Shown here one piece after another: positions 51,462-60,160 of a stretch of DNA of 64,000 nucleotides. This stretch comes from Nonomuraea endophytica. GTDB taxonomy: Bacteria; Actinomycetota; Actinomycetes; Streptosporangiales; Streptosporangiaceae. Numbering within the stretch: the first letter of the stretch is position 1; the number at the start of each line of letters is the position of its first letter. The DNA lies in assembly GCF_014203235.1 (NCBI RefSeq), contig NZ_JACHIN010000011.1:124001-188000 (forward strand), written 5' to 3'. The notes under the pieces are model-generated. The model made no database searches, was not told the DNA's origin, and saw nothing but the letters and a program-made list of their open reading frames with translations. The position numbers and the translations under genes are program-made.

Positions 51462-54400
51462 TCAGTCGACGGTGATGCCCCAGGCTTGCTGGCGTACCTC
51501 GAGGTGGGGGGATTCACGCAGGTCTCGGATGATCTCCCTCCATGGGGGCGCCCAGTCGGTGTGTACGCCGCCTCGCTGGGTGAGCGTGATCGCGAACAGG
51601 CTCCCGGCCAGATCTCCGCCGGCCATCAACCGCCGGATCGCGGGCAGCGTGACGGCGGGCGGCACCTGCGGACGACTCCGGTAGCTGTCGTACAGCTCGT
51701 CAGCTACCCGCTCGGCTGTCTGCGACGCCAGGATCGGGCGATTCCCCAGAAGGTCGGCCAGCGTACGCAGGGCATCGCCCAGGTCGGCCTCCGATGTGGG
51801 GAGCAGGGCTATCGCCAGCCGTACCGCCTCGGTGAGCAGCAGCGGCCGGGTGGCGAGCAGGTCCATCGTGTCCTGGGCGAGCTGCCGCTCCCATGACCGC
51901 TCCTCGTCCAGCATCGTGGCCAGGCTTTCGGTGATGGCCCTTACGCGCTTTCGCGCCGGCGTCCGCAGGTCCTCGCCGGGGACGGCGGCGGCCAGCCGGG
52001 CGAGCACGTCGAGCGTCCGGGACCGGATCGTCCCTGTCCGCAGCAGCGCCAGGAACACCTCCATGATCGGCCCGTCGGCCTCCGGGTCGCCCACGGCCTC
52101 GAGGATCTCCTCAAGGTCGCCGCGGTACCAGTGCGCCCACACCCTGAACGCCTTCGACCCGCGGAAACGCAGCCCGGGCAGGTCGGCGGACATGAGCAGC
52201 CGCCGTACGAGGTCCGCGTAGCCGGGGCGGGCGGCGGGGGCGTACTCCAGGGGATGGGCTTGGAAGAGCGTGCGCAGGAGCACTTCGTCGGCATACCGGC
52301 CGGGGGTCTCCATCACAGCGGCCAGGGCGCGTGGATCCTCTGGCATGCCGCGCAGCGCCGTGGCCACGGTCGCGCGTACGTCCCGATGCAGGCCGGGATC
52401 CGCCCATGCCCGCAGCAACACCTCCACCGCGCCGGGCGGGCGGTCGTGGTGGAGGCGGCGGGCGGCCAGCTTACGCAGGGTGATCTTGCTTGTTGGGGCG
52501 GTCAGCGCCTGCTCCAGGAACGGGCCCAGCCGGGACGGTGGGCTGGACCGGCAGGCGCGTGCCAGGGCGTATACCGCGGTACGGGAGGCCGGGCCGCCGG
52601 CGTGCCGCAGGAGCAGGGGCATCGCGTCGGCGCCCGCCATCGCCATGACGGCGGCCTCGGCCAGCACCGTGTTCTCGTGGTCCGCCCAGGCGGCGAGGTG
52701 GTCGAGCCCGCCGCCGACCCTTCCGACGGCTTGGATCGCCGTCGCCCGGACGGAGGCGGGCAACCTCTCGTCGCCGGCGGTGGCGGCCAGCTTGGCGCGT
52801 ACGCGATCACGCTGGTCCGGGGTCCAGCGGCGGGCCTCACCCGCGGCGACCGGCGGCACCCAGGACGGGTCGTGGTCGAGCAGTGGAAGGAGGAGATCGG
52901 TACGGACCCGCGCCACGGCACGCCACACGGCGGGAAGCGTGACGGCGGACGGCTCCTCCAGAACGAGCCCGACAATCCGCTCCATCCGCTCATCCGCTCG
53001 CTCCGGGGGCCTTCGGCGGCGGCCGGGGCGGCGGGACAACCAGAGGCCGGCGGCCTCGCGGGCGAGTGGCTGCGGCGCCTGGCGGATGGCGGCGCGCAGG
53101 TCGTCCTGCAGTTCGGCCAGCGCCCAGGCGCGTCGGCCGAGCGTGCGGGCGAGGGCCACGGCCAGGCTGAAGTCCCCTCGCCCGCGCGCCGCCCGCAGGT
53201 GCGGCCGCAGCAGCGCGAGCAGATCGTGCTCCTGCCCCAGGCGCAGCACCCGGTCCAGCCGTTGCGGAGCCGTGGGTGTATCGGGAAAAGCGCGATATCG
53301 CCGATGGGCGTCGGGGTCGGGCACGGGCGCTGGGAGCCCCGCCGCGCCGTACCGGGCCACCAGCGACGCGTACACGCCCATCCCCCACGAGACCAGCGCG
53401 GGCGCGAGGGACGGATCGTGGTGCCGCAACACCCGGCCGGCCAGGCCGCGCAGCGCCTCCCGGGTGTCACAGGAGGTGTCCTGGGCCCCGGCCACGGCGG
53501 TGGCGATGCGGCCCAGCGTGGCGGCGAAGGAGTCGTCGAGCAGCGCGGGCGGGACCTCCAGCAGCGCGGTCAGCAGGTCCCGGCGGAGCGGGTCCCGTTC
53601 GTTCACGGTGCGCAGGACCAACTCGGCCAGGAGGTCACGGAGCAACGCCCGGTTCCGCGTGCGCGCCGCGCTCCGTATCAGCAGCGTCCTGGCCAGGCCG
53701 CGCCGCCGTGGGTCCCCTCCGACGGCCGCCTCGCGTAGCGGGCCGAGCGCTTCCTGGTACGGCAGATGGCTGGCGAGCTCAAGCGGGATGTCTGGATTGT
53801 CCAGGCGGGAGCGGGTCGAGTGCCACACCGAGGCGTGCCAGTCGAGTGTGCGCCTGGCCTCGGCCGCCGCCGATTCGGGTGGCAGCCATCGCAGCAGCCG
53901 CATCGTCCACACGCGGCCGGCTCTGCCCTGCGCCCGCACGGCGGCCTCGAAGATCGTGGGCCGGCGGGCGGGCGGCAACCACCGCAGCATCGTGTCGACG
54001 CGGTGATCGACCGAGGCGAGCCGCACCAGCTCGGCGTCCGACGCCGAGCTCAGGTGGCGGAGCAATGCTTTCGGCGGTTCGTCCCAGAAGGGGGAGGCTT
54101 GGGCGATGAACAGCCTTCTGGCGCGAACGGCGTCCGCCCTGAACAGCGCGTTGGCGACCGCACCCGGAAGCCGCGCGAGAACCCCACGTAGGTCATACCG
54201 TTCCAGAAGGGCCAGCATCCGGTCCGGTTCGGAGAGCGCGGCGAGTTCCACGCCCTTGCCCCGGCGGCGCCACCAGGTCCACGGGTGTACGCCGGTGGAC
54301 AGTTCTTGCTCGGCCACCGCCATGATCGCGCCCGCATGCCGTTTGGCCATCGTCGTCCAGGACGCGTGGGCCAGTTCCGGCAACCATCGCTTGACCGCCG

Positions 54401-54890
54401 CGGAACCGCAGGCCGGCAGCAGCGCGGCCGCCTCGCGGTCGCCCCATCGGGCGCGGACGTCCGGCAACAGCGCCTCGGCCAACGCGTGGCGGCGGCTGTG
54501 CGCCAGCGTGCGGTACAGCGCGCGCCGCAGGTCGGCGGGCGCGTCGTCGAGCGCGGCCCGCACCGCCGGATCCGGTACGGGCAGCGTACGTACGGCGCGC
54601 AGGGCCGAGCGCCGCACCCTCATGTCGGGTCCGGCGAGAACCTGTTCAATGAAGCCGAGGTCGCGGGCGGCCATGGCGAGATGCAGTGCCGTGTGCCGGG
54701 CGTAGTGGTCCTGCGCCGACAGTTCGTCCAGGAGAACGCGCAGGTGGGAGGTCCCGGCCAGGCGGCGCGCATGCAGCGCCAGTGCCCGCGCGCGTCGCGG
54801 GTGGGGAAGGGGTGCGAGACGCGTCAGCAGCGCGGTCGCGGGAAGATCGATCTCGAGGGCCGGCTCTTCGACCGGCTCCATGGGCCTCAA
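51462..54890 (-). CDS. Large HEAT-repeat protein (about 1142 residues)
   Basis: Very long helical-repeat protein of 1142 residues (or 1139 if ATG 54881 is used). HEAT-like repeats run through most of the length, for example ARHTALHLAMAARDLGFIEQ, RVRRSALRAVRTLPVPDPAV, ASVRATAIQAVGRVGGGLDH and DVRATVATALRGMPEDPRAL. There is no signal peptide, transmembrane segment or enzymatic motif that I can see. It is likely a cytoplasmic scaffold or binding protein. Arg and Leu content is high. Function unknown; no partner is obvious beyond the smaller HEAT protein at 48938. Confidence 0.7.
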   Translation of the reverse strand: MRPMEPVEEPALEIDLPATALLTRLAPLPHPRRARALALHARRLAGTSHLRVLLDELSAQDHYARHTALHLAMAARDLGFIEQVLAGPDMRVRRSALRAVRTLPVPDPAVRAALDDAPADLRRALYRTLAHSRRHALAEALLPDVRARWGDREAAALLPACGSAAVKRWLPELAHASWTTMAKRHAGAIMAVAEQELSTGVHPWTWWRRRGKGVELAALSEPDRMLALLERYDLRGVLARLPGAVANALFRADAVRARRLFIAQASPFWDEPPKALLRHLSSASDAELVRLASVDHRVDTMLRWLPPARRPTIFEAAVRAQGRAGRVWTMRLLRWLPPESAAAEARRTLDWHASVWHSTRSRLDNPDIPLELASHLPYQEALGPLREAAVGGDPRRRGLARTLLIRSAARTRNRALLRDLLAELVLRTVNERDPLRRDLLTALLEVPPALLDDSFAATLGRIATAVAGAQDTSCDTREALRGLAGRVLRHHDPSLAPALVSWGMGVYASLVARYGAAGLPAPVPDPDAHRRYRAFPDTPTAPQRLDRVLRLGQEHDLLALLRPHLRAARGRGDFSLAVALARTLGRRAWALAELQDDLRAAIRQAPQPLAREAAGLWLSRRPGRRRRPPERADERMERIVGLVLEEPSAVTLPAVWRAVARVRTDLLLPLLDHDPSWVPPVAAGEARRWTPDQRDRVRAKLAATAGDERLPASVRATAIQAVGRVGGGLDHLAAWADHENTVLAEAAVMAMAGADAMPLLLRHAGGPASRTAVYALARACRSSPPSRLGPFLEQALTAPTSKITLRKLAARRLHHDRPPGAVEVLLRAWADPGLHRDVRATVATALRGMPEDPRALAAVMETPGRYADEVLLRTLFQAHPLEYAPAARPGYADLVRRLLMSADLPGLRFRGSKAFRVWAHWYRGDLEEILEAVGDPEADGPIMEVFLALLRTGTIRSRTLDVLARLAAAVPGEDLRTPARKRVRAITESLATMLDEERSWERQLAQDTMDLLATRPLLLTEAVRLAIALLPTSEADLGDALRTLADLLGNRPILASQTAERVADELYDSYRSRPQVPPAVTLPAIRRLMAGGDLAGSLFAITLTQRGGVHTDWAPPWREIIRDLRESPHLEVRQQAWGITVD

Positions 54891-55001
54891 CGGCCGGGGC
54901 GGAGAACGCCCTTTCCACTAGTCATGCCGACGATGGTGGCCCAAGATCCCCTTGCCGCGCAACTCCGCTCATCTCCGGCAGCCGCTCGCACGTGCCGAGG
55001 A

Positions 55002-55395
55002 TCAGCCCGTACAGGAGATGCTCGTCAGATCCGTGGCAGACCAGGACCCGCAGATCGGATGGAGGCCCGCCGATGAGACACGGAGCTCGGCGTGCCGGCC
55101 GTCCTGCTCGGTCCATACCCGGCCATGCAGGGCGCAGGTCACCAGGAACGTCTCGGGATCGGATCGGCGGATCAGCTTGGGCGTGCGGTGAATCCACTGC
55201 GGCGTCGCGGTCATCAAAACCACCTGCACCGGGCCGAGCTCGCTGAAGTCCGCCCGAACCTGGAACGCACTCTCAGGATGCGGGTCACAACCGGCCACGA
55301 CCGGCCACGACCGGCAGCCACCGCGTCGCACTCACCTCGCGCCAGACGGCGAACCGTTCCTTCGCCGGAAGCTCAGCCGTACTGACCGTCTCCAC
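55002..55395 (-). pseudogene. AraC-type regulator gene broken by a 10-bp tandem duplication
   Basis: From GTG at 55395 (GGGGAGG upstream) the minus strand reads VETVSTAELPAKERFAVWRE and VSATRWLPVVAG, a typical start of actinobacterial AraC-binding-domain regulators, then hits TGA. The next frame continues GCDPHPESAFQVRADFSELG, PVQVVLMTATPQW and HRTPKLIRRSDPETF. The two frames meet in a tandem repeat of CCGGCCACGA (55291-55310, with partial copies). Removing one 10-bp unit restores one frame. The gene then loses homology and lacks the DNA-binding C-terminus, so it is also truncated. Confidence 0.7.
55291..55315. repeat. 10-bp tandem repeat causing a frameshift
   Basis: CCGGCCACGA occurs twice in tandem (55291-55310), followed by CCGGC. 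It lies inside the AraC-type pseudogene. A one-unit change alters the frame. Confidence 0.8.
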
Positions 55396-55530
55396 AACGC
55401 CTCCCCGGTGCTGACAGGCGTCTCGACCATATCCCCGGCAACCGGTGTCATCCACTCGGCGCATGTGGACGTGGACATCTCGCCTCGGCGTCGGTTACCC
55501 CACGGCCCCCGCCACACGCGGCGACGAGCC

Positions 55531-56145
55531 TCAAGACCGGGGCACGACTCCGCTACCGAGGGCGTCGAACAGCCGCTCCAGCCGGGCGCGGTGGTCGTCC
55601 GCGACGGTGTCAGCCGCTTCTCCGGCGACCATCCGCCGGGCAGTCTCCACCAGCACGGTGGAGTAGCCGGCGACGAAGAAGGCCGCGAGCAGCGGGCCGT
55701 CGCCATCGAACGCCGGGTCGTGTTCGAGCTCGCCGGCGAGAGTCTCCTGGAGATCGAAAGCGATCTCCCTGGCACGGGCGACCAGCGCCGGCGAGGCCAC
55801 GACGGTCCGGAAAAAGGGAACGGACCCGTCCTTGAGCCCGGACAGGGCATGCCGTTCCTCAAGAAGACCGAACGCCATGTCGCCCAAGGACTGGAGCACC
55901 CCGGTGCCCGGGGCACGCTCGCGTACCGCCGAACGCAGAAGTTCGACGGCGTCGACCTGGCGATCCAGCAGAAGGTCCTCCTTGCGCGGAAAGTGCTTGA
56001 AGACCGTCACGGCCGAGACCCCGGCCTCCCGCGCGACCTCGGTGACCGTGACCGTGTCGAACCCGCGTTCCAGGAACAGCCGGGTAGCGACCTGCGAAAT
56101 CTTCGCGCGCGTCTGCGGCCCGCCTCGCGCACTGGTCCTGGGCAT
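55531..56145 (-). CDS. TetR-family transcriptional regulator
   Basis: Protein of 204 residues. The HTH reads VTVTEVAREAGVSAVTVFKH, followed by FPRKEDLLLDRQ. The C-terminal domain has no recognised ligand. It is divergent from a DHA2 multidrug exporter and probably its repressor; the 183-bp gap contains AACTTAACTTAGT close to its start. ATG at 56145. Confidence 0.85.
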   Translation of the reverse strand: MPRTSARGGPQTRAKISQVATRLFLERGFDTVTVTEVAREAGVSAVTVFKHFPRKEDLLLDRQVDAVELLRSAVRERAPGTGVLQSLGDMAFGLLEERHALSGLKDGSVPFFRTVVASPALVARAREIAFDLQETLAGELEHDPAFDGDGPLLAAFFVAGYSTVLVETARRMVAGEAADTVADDHRARLERLFDALGSGVVPRS

Positions 56146-56328
56146 CCCGACCTCACTTCCTTGTGCAACTTAACTTAGTCACATAGCCTAGTGGCATGCC
56201 CTTCGAACAGACCACCACTGTCACGTGTCATTGTCCCCGGAGCGGCCCCCAGCGGGCCGCGCGCCACCGCCTGCCATCCGGGCGGATCACTGTCCCCCGC
56301 CAGGATCACGACCTGACGGGAGACCTCC

Positions 56329-57813
56329 ATGAATGAGCCAGGTGCGGCCATGCCCGGCCGCGGCCCCCGATCGCTGCGGGAGGCCTGGGTCGCGCTGGCG
56401 GGACTGTCGGCGGTGTTCCTCTTCGAGATGCTGGACAACTCGATCCTGAACGTCGCGCTGCCCGTCATCGGACGCGAGCTGCACGCCTCGACCACCGCGC
56501 TGCAGTGGGTGACGGGCGCCTACGCGGTCGTGTTCGGCGGATTGATGCTGTCCTTCGGCGCGATCGCCGACCGGTTCGGCCGGCGCCGGATCATGCTGAT
56601 CGGCCTGGCATTGCTCGGGCTGGCGAGCCTGGCGACCGCAGTGGTCACCACCGCCGAGCAACTGATCGCCGTCCGGGCGACGATAGGGGTCGCCGCCGCG
56701 ATGACGACCCCGGGGTCGATGGCGCTGGCCTTCCGGCTGTTCGACGAGGACGGCCTGCGGGTGCGCGCGCTGACCCTCATCTCGACCGTCGGCCTGGTCG
56801 GGCTCGCGATCGGCCCGACCGCGAGCGGCCTGGTGCTGGCGATCGCGCCGTGGCAGGTCCTGCTGCTGGTGAACGTCCCGATCGCCGCGCTCGCCTTCTT
56901 CTGCGTGCGGTACGGCATCGCCGCCGACGACCCGGCAGGCCTCCACCACGACCCCCTCGACGTCCCCGGAATGCTGCTGGGCACGGCGGCGATCGTGCTC
57001 ACGCTCCTCGCCCCGACGCTGTTCGTGGATCAGGGCGCCGGATCCTGGGCGCCCTGGGCGGTCACCGCCGCGGCCGTAGCGTCGCTGACCTGCTTCGTCC
57101 TGCGCCAGCGCCTGGCCCGCCATCCGCTGCTCGACCTGAAGCTCCTCGCCCTCCCCCTGGTCTCCAGCGGCCTGGCCTACAAGGCCGCCGCCGGGCTGGC
57201 GACCGCCGGGCTCACGTACCTGGTGACGCTGCAACTACAGCTCGACTGGGGCTGGCCGCCCGCACTGGCCGCCCTCGGGATGTTGCCGCAGGTCGTCGTC
57301 CTCATCGGGGCCAGCCCCTTCGTCAACCCGTTCGTACAGCGCGTCGGCCTGGACCGGGCCGCATGGACCAGCGCCGCGGCCGTCGTGTCCGGCCTCGCCG
57401 TCTACGGCCTGCTCGGCCGGTTCGGCTACCCGTGGATCGCGCTCGCGCTGATCCTGGTGGCGGCCGGAATGCGCGTGGTAGGCGTCGTCGCCGGGCTGAA
57501 CGTGGTCCGCGGCCTGCCCGCGAACCGGACCACCATCGGCACCGCGCTCGTCGACACCGCCAGTCAGGTCACCACAGGCACCGGCATCGCCGTCACCGGC
57601 ACCATCCTCGCCCTCCTGTTCACCGGCGACATCACCGCGTCCCCCTGGAGCCCGCGGCAGACCGGCGAATTCCACCAGGCCGTCACCATCGCGGGCCTCA
57701 CCCTCACCCTCGTCGCGGCCGCCTTCGTCACCTGGGGCTTCGCCCGCACCCGACGCACCGCCGGCGTCCGGGCGGCCACCCCCGTCAACCACGACATGGA
57801 GCACACCGCCTGA
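56329..57813 (+). CDS. DHA2-family MFS multidrug exporter (EmrB/QacA type)
   Basis: Integral membrane protein of 494 residues with about fourteen helices. Motif D1 is LDNSILNVALPVIGRELHAS, motif A is GAIADRFGRRRIMLIG, and motif C lies around GLVGLAIGPTASGLVLA. DHA2 proteins use the proton gradient to export drugs or metabolites. ATG at 56329 follows GGGAGA. It is divergent from a TetR regulator. Its 3' end abuts a broken minus-strand gene. Confidence 0.85.
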   Translation: MNEPGAAMPGRGPRSLREAWVALAGLSAVFLFEMLDNSILNVALPVIGRELHASTTALQWVTGAYAVVFGGLMLSFGAIADRFGRRRIMLIGLALLGLASLATAVVTTAEQLIAVRATIGVAAAMTTPGSMALAFRLFDEDGLRVRALTLISTVGLVGLAIGPTASGLVLAIAPWQVLLLVNVPIAALAFFCVRYGIAADDPAGLHHDPLDVPGMLLGTAAIVLTLLAPTLFVDQGAGSWAPWAVTAAAVASLTCFVLRQRLARHPLLDLKLLALPLVSSGLAYKAAAGLATAGLTYLVTLQLQLDWGWPPALAALGMLPQVVVLIGASPFVNPFVQRVGLDRAAWTSAAAVVSGLAVYGLLGRFGYPWIALALILVAAGMRVVGVVAGLNVVRGLPANRTTIGTALVDTASQVTTGTGIAVTGTILALLFTGDITASPWSPRQTGEFHQAVTIAGLTLTLVAAAFVTWGFARTRRTAGVRAATPVNHDMEHTA

Positions 57814-57833
57814 CCCACCACCCACCACTGTGT

Positions 57834-58336
57834 CCGGCAGACGTTGGCCGGGGAAGGCGCCGTTCCACAGGTGAAAGAAGATCATCGATGTGTCTGCGGC
57901 GTCGGTGAAGTAGCTGAGGGTCTTGCCGAAGTAGGGGTGGCCGCCGCCCAGCAGGTGGCCCGAAGGTGTTGAGCACCTCACTGAGGAAGTGGTCGTGTGT
58001 GGCCCAGGTGGGGATGTGTGTTCGCATCTGGTCGTACTCGCTACTTGTCAGTGTTCGGTCGGCCTCCAGCCAGCCGCGAGCTCGGGCGAACTCGGAGTAG
58101 ACGGAGGCAGTGCCGGACTCATATGGGCCGGGGATCAGGTCCCGGAAAGCCCCGGACACGCCGATCGAAGTCCAGGCCCCGCGCGACTCCAGGGATAGCT
58201 CTTCTTCGGCCCAGGCTTCATCGCCGCGCTCGAGGTGGAGCAGGTGATCGATGACGAGCCGAATGCTCAGTTCTCCGCCATACATTCCTGGGCGGCGCAG
58301 TGCCGAATTCAACTGGCGGACAGGGTAGTCCCGCAT
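57834..58336 (-). pseudogene. Frameshifted gene of unknown function
   Basis: From ATG 58336 the minus strand reads MRDYPVRQLNSALRRPGMYG, DHLLHLERGDEAWAEEELSL, and on to FLSEVLNTFG. Near 57955-57965 the coding signal moves to another frame, reading HLLGGGHPYFGKTLSYFTDA and MIFFHLWNGAFPGQRLP. Together these look like one small protein of an actinobacterial family with no assigned function. The second frame has no stop before it runs antisense into the exporter gene, so the 3' end is probably lost too. Confidence 0.6.
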
Positions 58337-58354
58337 CTCCGAAGAGGAGCGCAA

Positions 58355-58862
58355 CTCAGGAAGCTCTGCCTTTCAACCGGCGAACCGGAAGCGCCAGATG
58401 CGACGGAGTCATCCCGCTCAGCAGGTCCGGTTATCAACTGAGCCTGGTGAGTTACGCCTGGCGGCCAATACCCGGTGTCGTGGCAGTGCCTCACCTGTTA
58501 GATCCCTGGCATGGCTGATCGCAGCATCGTCGCCGCTTCCGACCACGACCTGCCGTTCGACCATAGGAGCGGTATCGCGTCCAGGTCACGACCACGGAGA
58601 AGGGCGTGGGCGGCTTGACATTGAACGCACCAACCTGCCCGAATTCCTTCTGATGGATGCGCGGCCGACTCATTGCGTCTTCTGAAACAGGCCGCCAACG
58701 GGCAAGTGACATTCCGTCATGATCGCTGTTCGTGCTCTCGAATACCCTCTGCGTGTTGTGATCTTTGTCATGCCGTCAGGCATTCACATCACGTCAAGAT
58801 CACCGTTAGATGGACAGGCGATATCCATTTGCTCACGGGCGAGCCGAGAGATAGGAGAACTC
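58355..58862. other. Gap with no convincing gene
   Basis: This stretch has lower GC and mixed codon signal. A minus-strand frame of 66 codons (58498-58698, starting MAACFRRRNESAAHPSEGIR) contains a CVQC pair and ends with SWSEAATMLRSAMPGI; it could be a small gene, but nothing supports it beyond its openness. The last 30 bases hold the ribosome binding site of the BP74-like gene. Confidence 0.3.
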
Positions 58863-59267
58863 GTGTTCAACGCTCTTCGTATGGCCACCGCAGTCACGGT
58901 CAGCGCCATCGGACTCATTGCCGCGGGAAGTCCGGTTCAGGCCGGAACCGCGGCCGCGGAGTACGTCGCGACCATCAACACGGGCGGGGAGACTTTCCGC
59001 GTGCGTCTCGTCGAGTCCAATGACGTCGACGCGGCATACCGCAACATGTCCGGCGTAGGAAATCGGCAGCACATCAACGGAAAGATCCTGCCGGGGACCG
59101 ATGTCAACACGGGGTGGAGCTGGCACCTGGATCCCGGCGATCTGGAGTTCGTCGATGTGTCGATGGAGCTGTGCGACGGCAAACCGTCCGATGTGGAGAA
59201 CGGTACGTTGTCCGGAGATCGCTTCTGTCCGTGGGGAACGCAGGTGGTCGATATCCAGCCCCTTTGA
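58863..59267 (+). CDS. Secreted BP74-like (DUF7482) protein
   Basis: Protein of 134 residues with a signal peptide (LRMATAVTVSAIGLIAAGSP, cleavage after VQA). The mature part reads YVATINTGGETFRVRLVESN, NGKILPGTDVNTGWSWHLDP and LEFVDVSMELCDGKPSDVEN, ending in FCPWGTQVVDI. This resembles the N-terminal domain of BP74 (DUF7482), a small secreted beta-rich domain known from eukaryotes and actinomycetes. Two cysteines probably form a disulfide. GTG at 58863 follows AGGAGAA. Role unknown, possibly a protease inhibitor or extracellular binder. Confidence 0.65.
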   Translation: MFNALRMATAVTVSAIGLIAAGSPVQAGTAAAEYVATINTGGETFRVRLVESNDVDAAYRNMSGVGNRQHINGKILPGTDVNTGWSWHLDPGDLEFVDVSMELCDGKPSDVENGTLSGDRFCPWGTQVVDIQPL

Positions 59268-59374
59268 CCGCGTCACGATTGACCTATCAGGTCATGGCAG
59301 GAGCGTAGGGCTCTAGCGGCAGGTGCCGGCCGTTACTAGTGAATGACGGCCTGCACCTGTCTGTCGTGCAGGAC

Positions 59375-59600
59375 TTATGCGCGAGACTTTGGAATGGTCA
59401 ACGCGACCGGCTGGGCGAGGTTGTCTGTCTCCGGCGCCGTCAAGGCTCAGGCGAAGTCCTTCGATCTCGCCGAGCCATCCTTCGCGTTCAGCCTCGGCGA
59501 TGCGGGCGAAGAGATTGTCGCCCCGGCATGACATGTTGCGCGCTACCCTGACTTTCGAAGAGCGCACTGCCGTAGCCGCTGGGGCGCATTGCGTGCAGTT
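59375..59600 (-). pseudogene. Remnant of a recombinase/transposase C-terminus
   Basis: The minus strand carries LFARIAEAEREGWLGEIEGL and RLSLDGA, then in a shifted frame ETDNLAQPVALTIPKSRA and a stop (59375-59377). This resembles the coiled-coil end of actinobacterial site-specific integrases. Only the tail is left and it has a frameshift, so it marks a decayed mobile element. The family assignment is from memory of similar endings and is moderate. Confidence 0.4.
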
Positions 59601-59606
59601 CGAATA

Positions 59607-60160
59607 GGTGGTCACGTGTGACCCGCGCCGGTTCCCAACGCTCCACTCAGCGGACCCCCGCTAACGCTGGCCGCTTACTGCTTCCGTCAGGTCCTTCCCC
59701 CGTGCTCCGTGTGACAGACCCTCCTTGTTCTCATGGCTACGGTATAGCGCATCGATTTGTCTTTGCTTTCGATCCGCTTTATCGCATTACACGCGATCCG
59801 CCGAACCTACGGTGCCGCCTGCCCAGCGACGCCGGCGTACCCGAATGCTCGCTCGTCGACTCCGCCGTGATGCTTGGTGAGGCGGCCACCGGCAGGCCAA
59901 GACCCGGATCCCGCCCACCCCCGGTACGCTGGCTGGCGGGAGAAGCTGGTGGTCGTGCCGGTCAGCGGCAATGACGTGGCCCCTGAAGGGCGGGCCGAGC
60001 TGGTCAAGCGGTATGGGGCCTCACCGAGCCGCTGCTGGCTGCGATCGGCTTTCGGGTGTTCGAGGCCAGCAGGGCACCGGGAACTCCCTCGTCAGAGGGA
60101 GGGAGAAACTCGCTCGCCTCGGCGATCCGGATCTTCACGGTGATCGACAGGCTGGTCGGC
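59607..60160. other. Degenerate gap before the serine hydrolase
   Basis: No complete gene. A plus-strand stretch near 59930-60020 reads WREKLVVVPVSGNDVAPEGR and AELVKRYG, and after a frame change LTEPLLAAIGFRVFEASRAP, as if a short gene had decayed. The AT-richer part at 59720-59800 shows no recognisable feature. Confidence 0.3.

Noticed and set aside
48123..54890. SUMF1-like protein plus HEAT proteins as a defined defence system
   Set aside because: The genes are on different strands with decayed sequence between them, and no nuclease, protease or other effector domain is seen.
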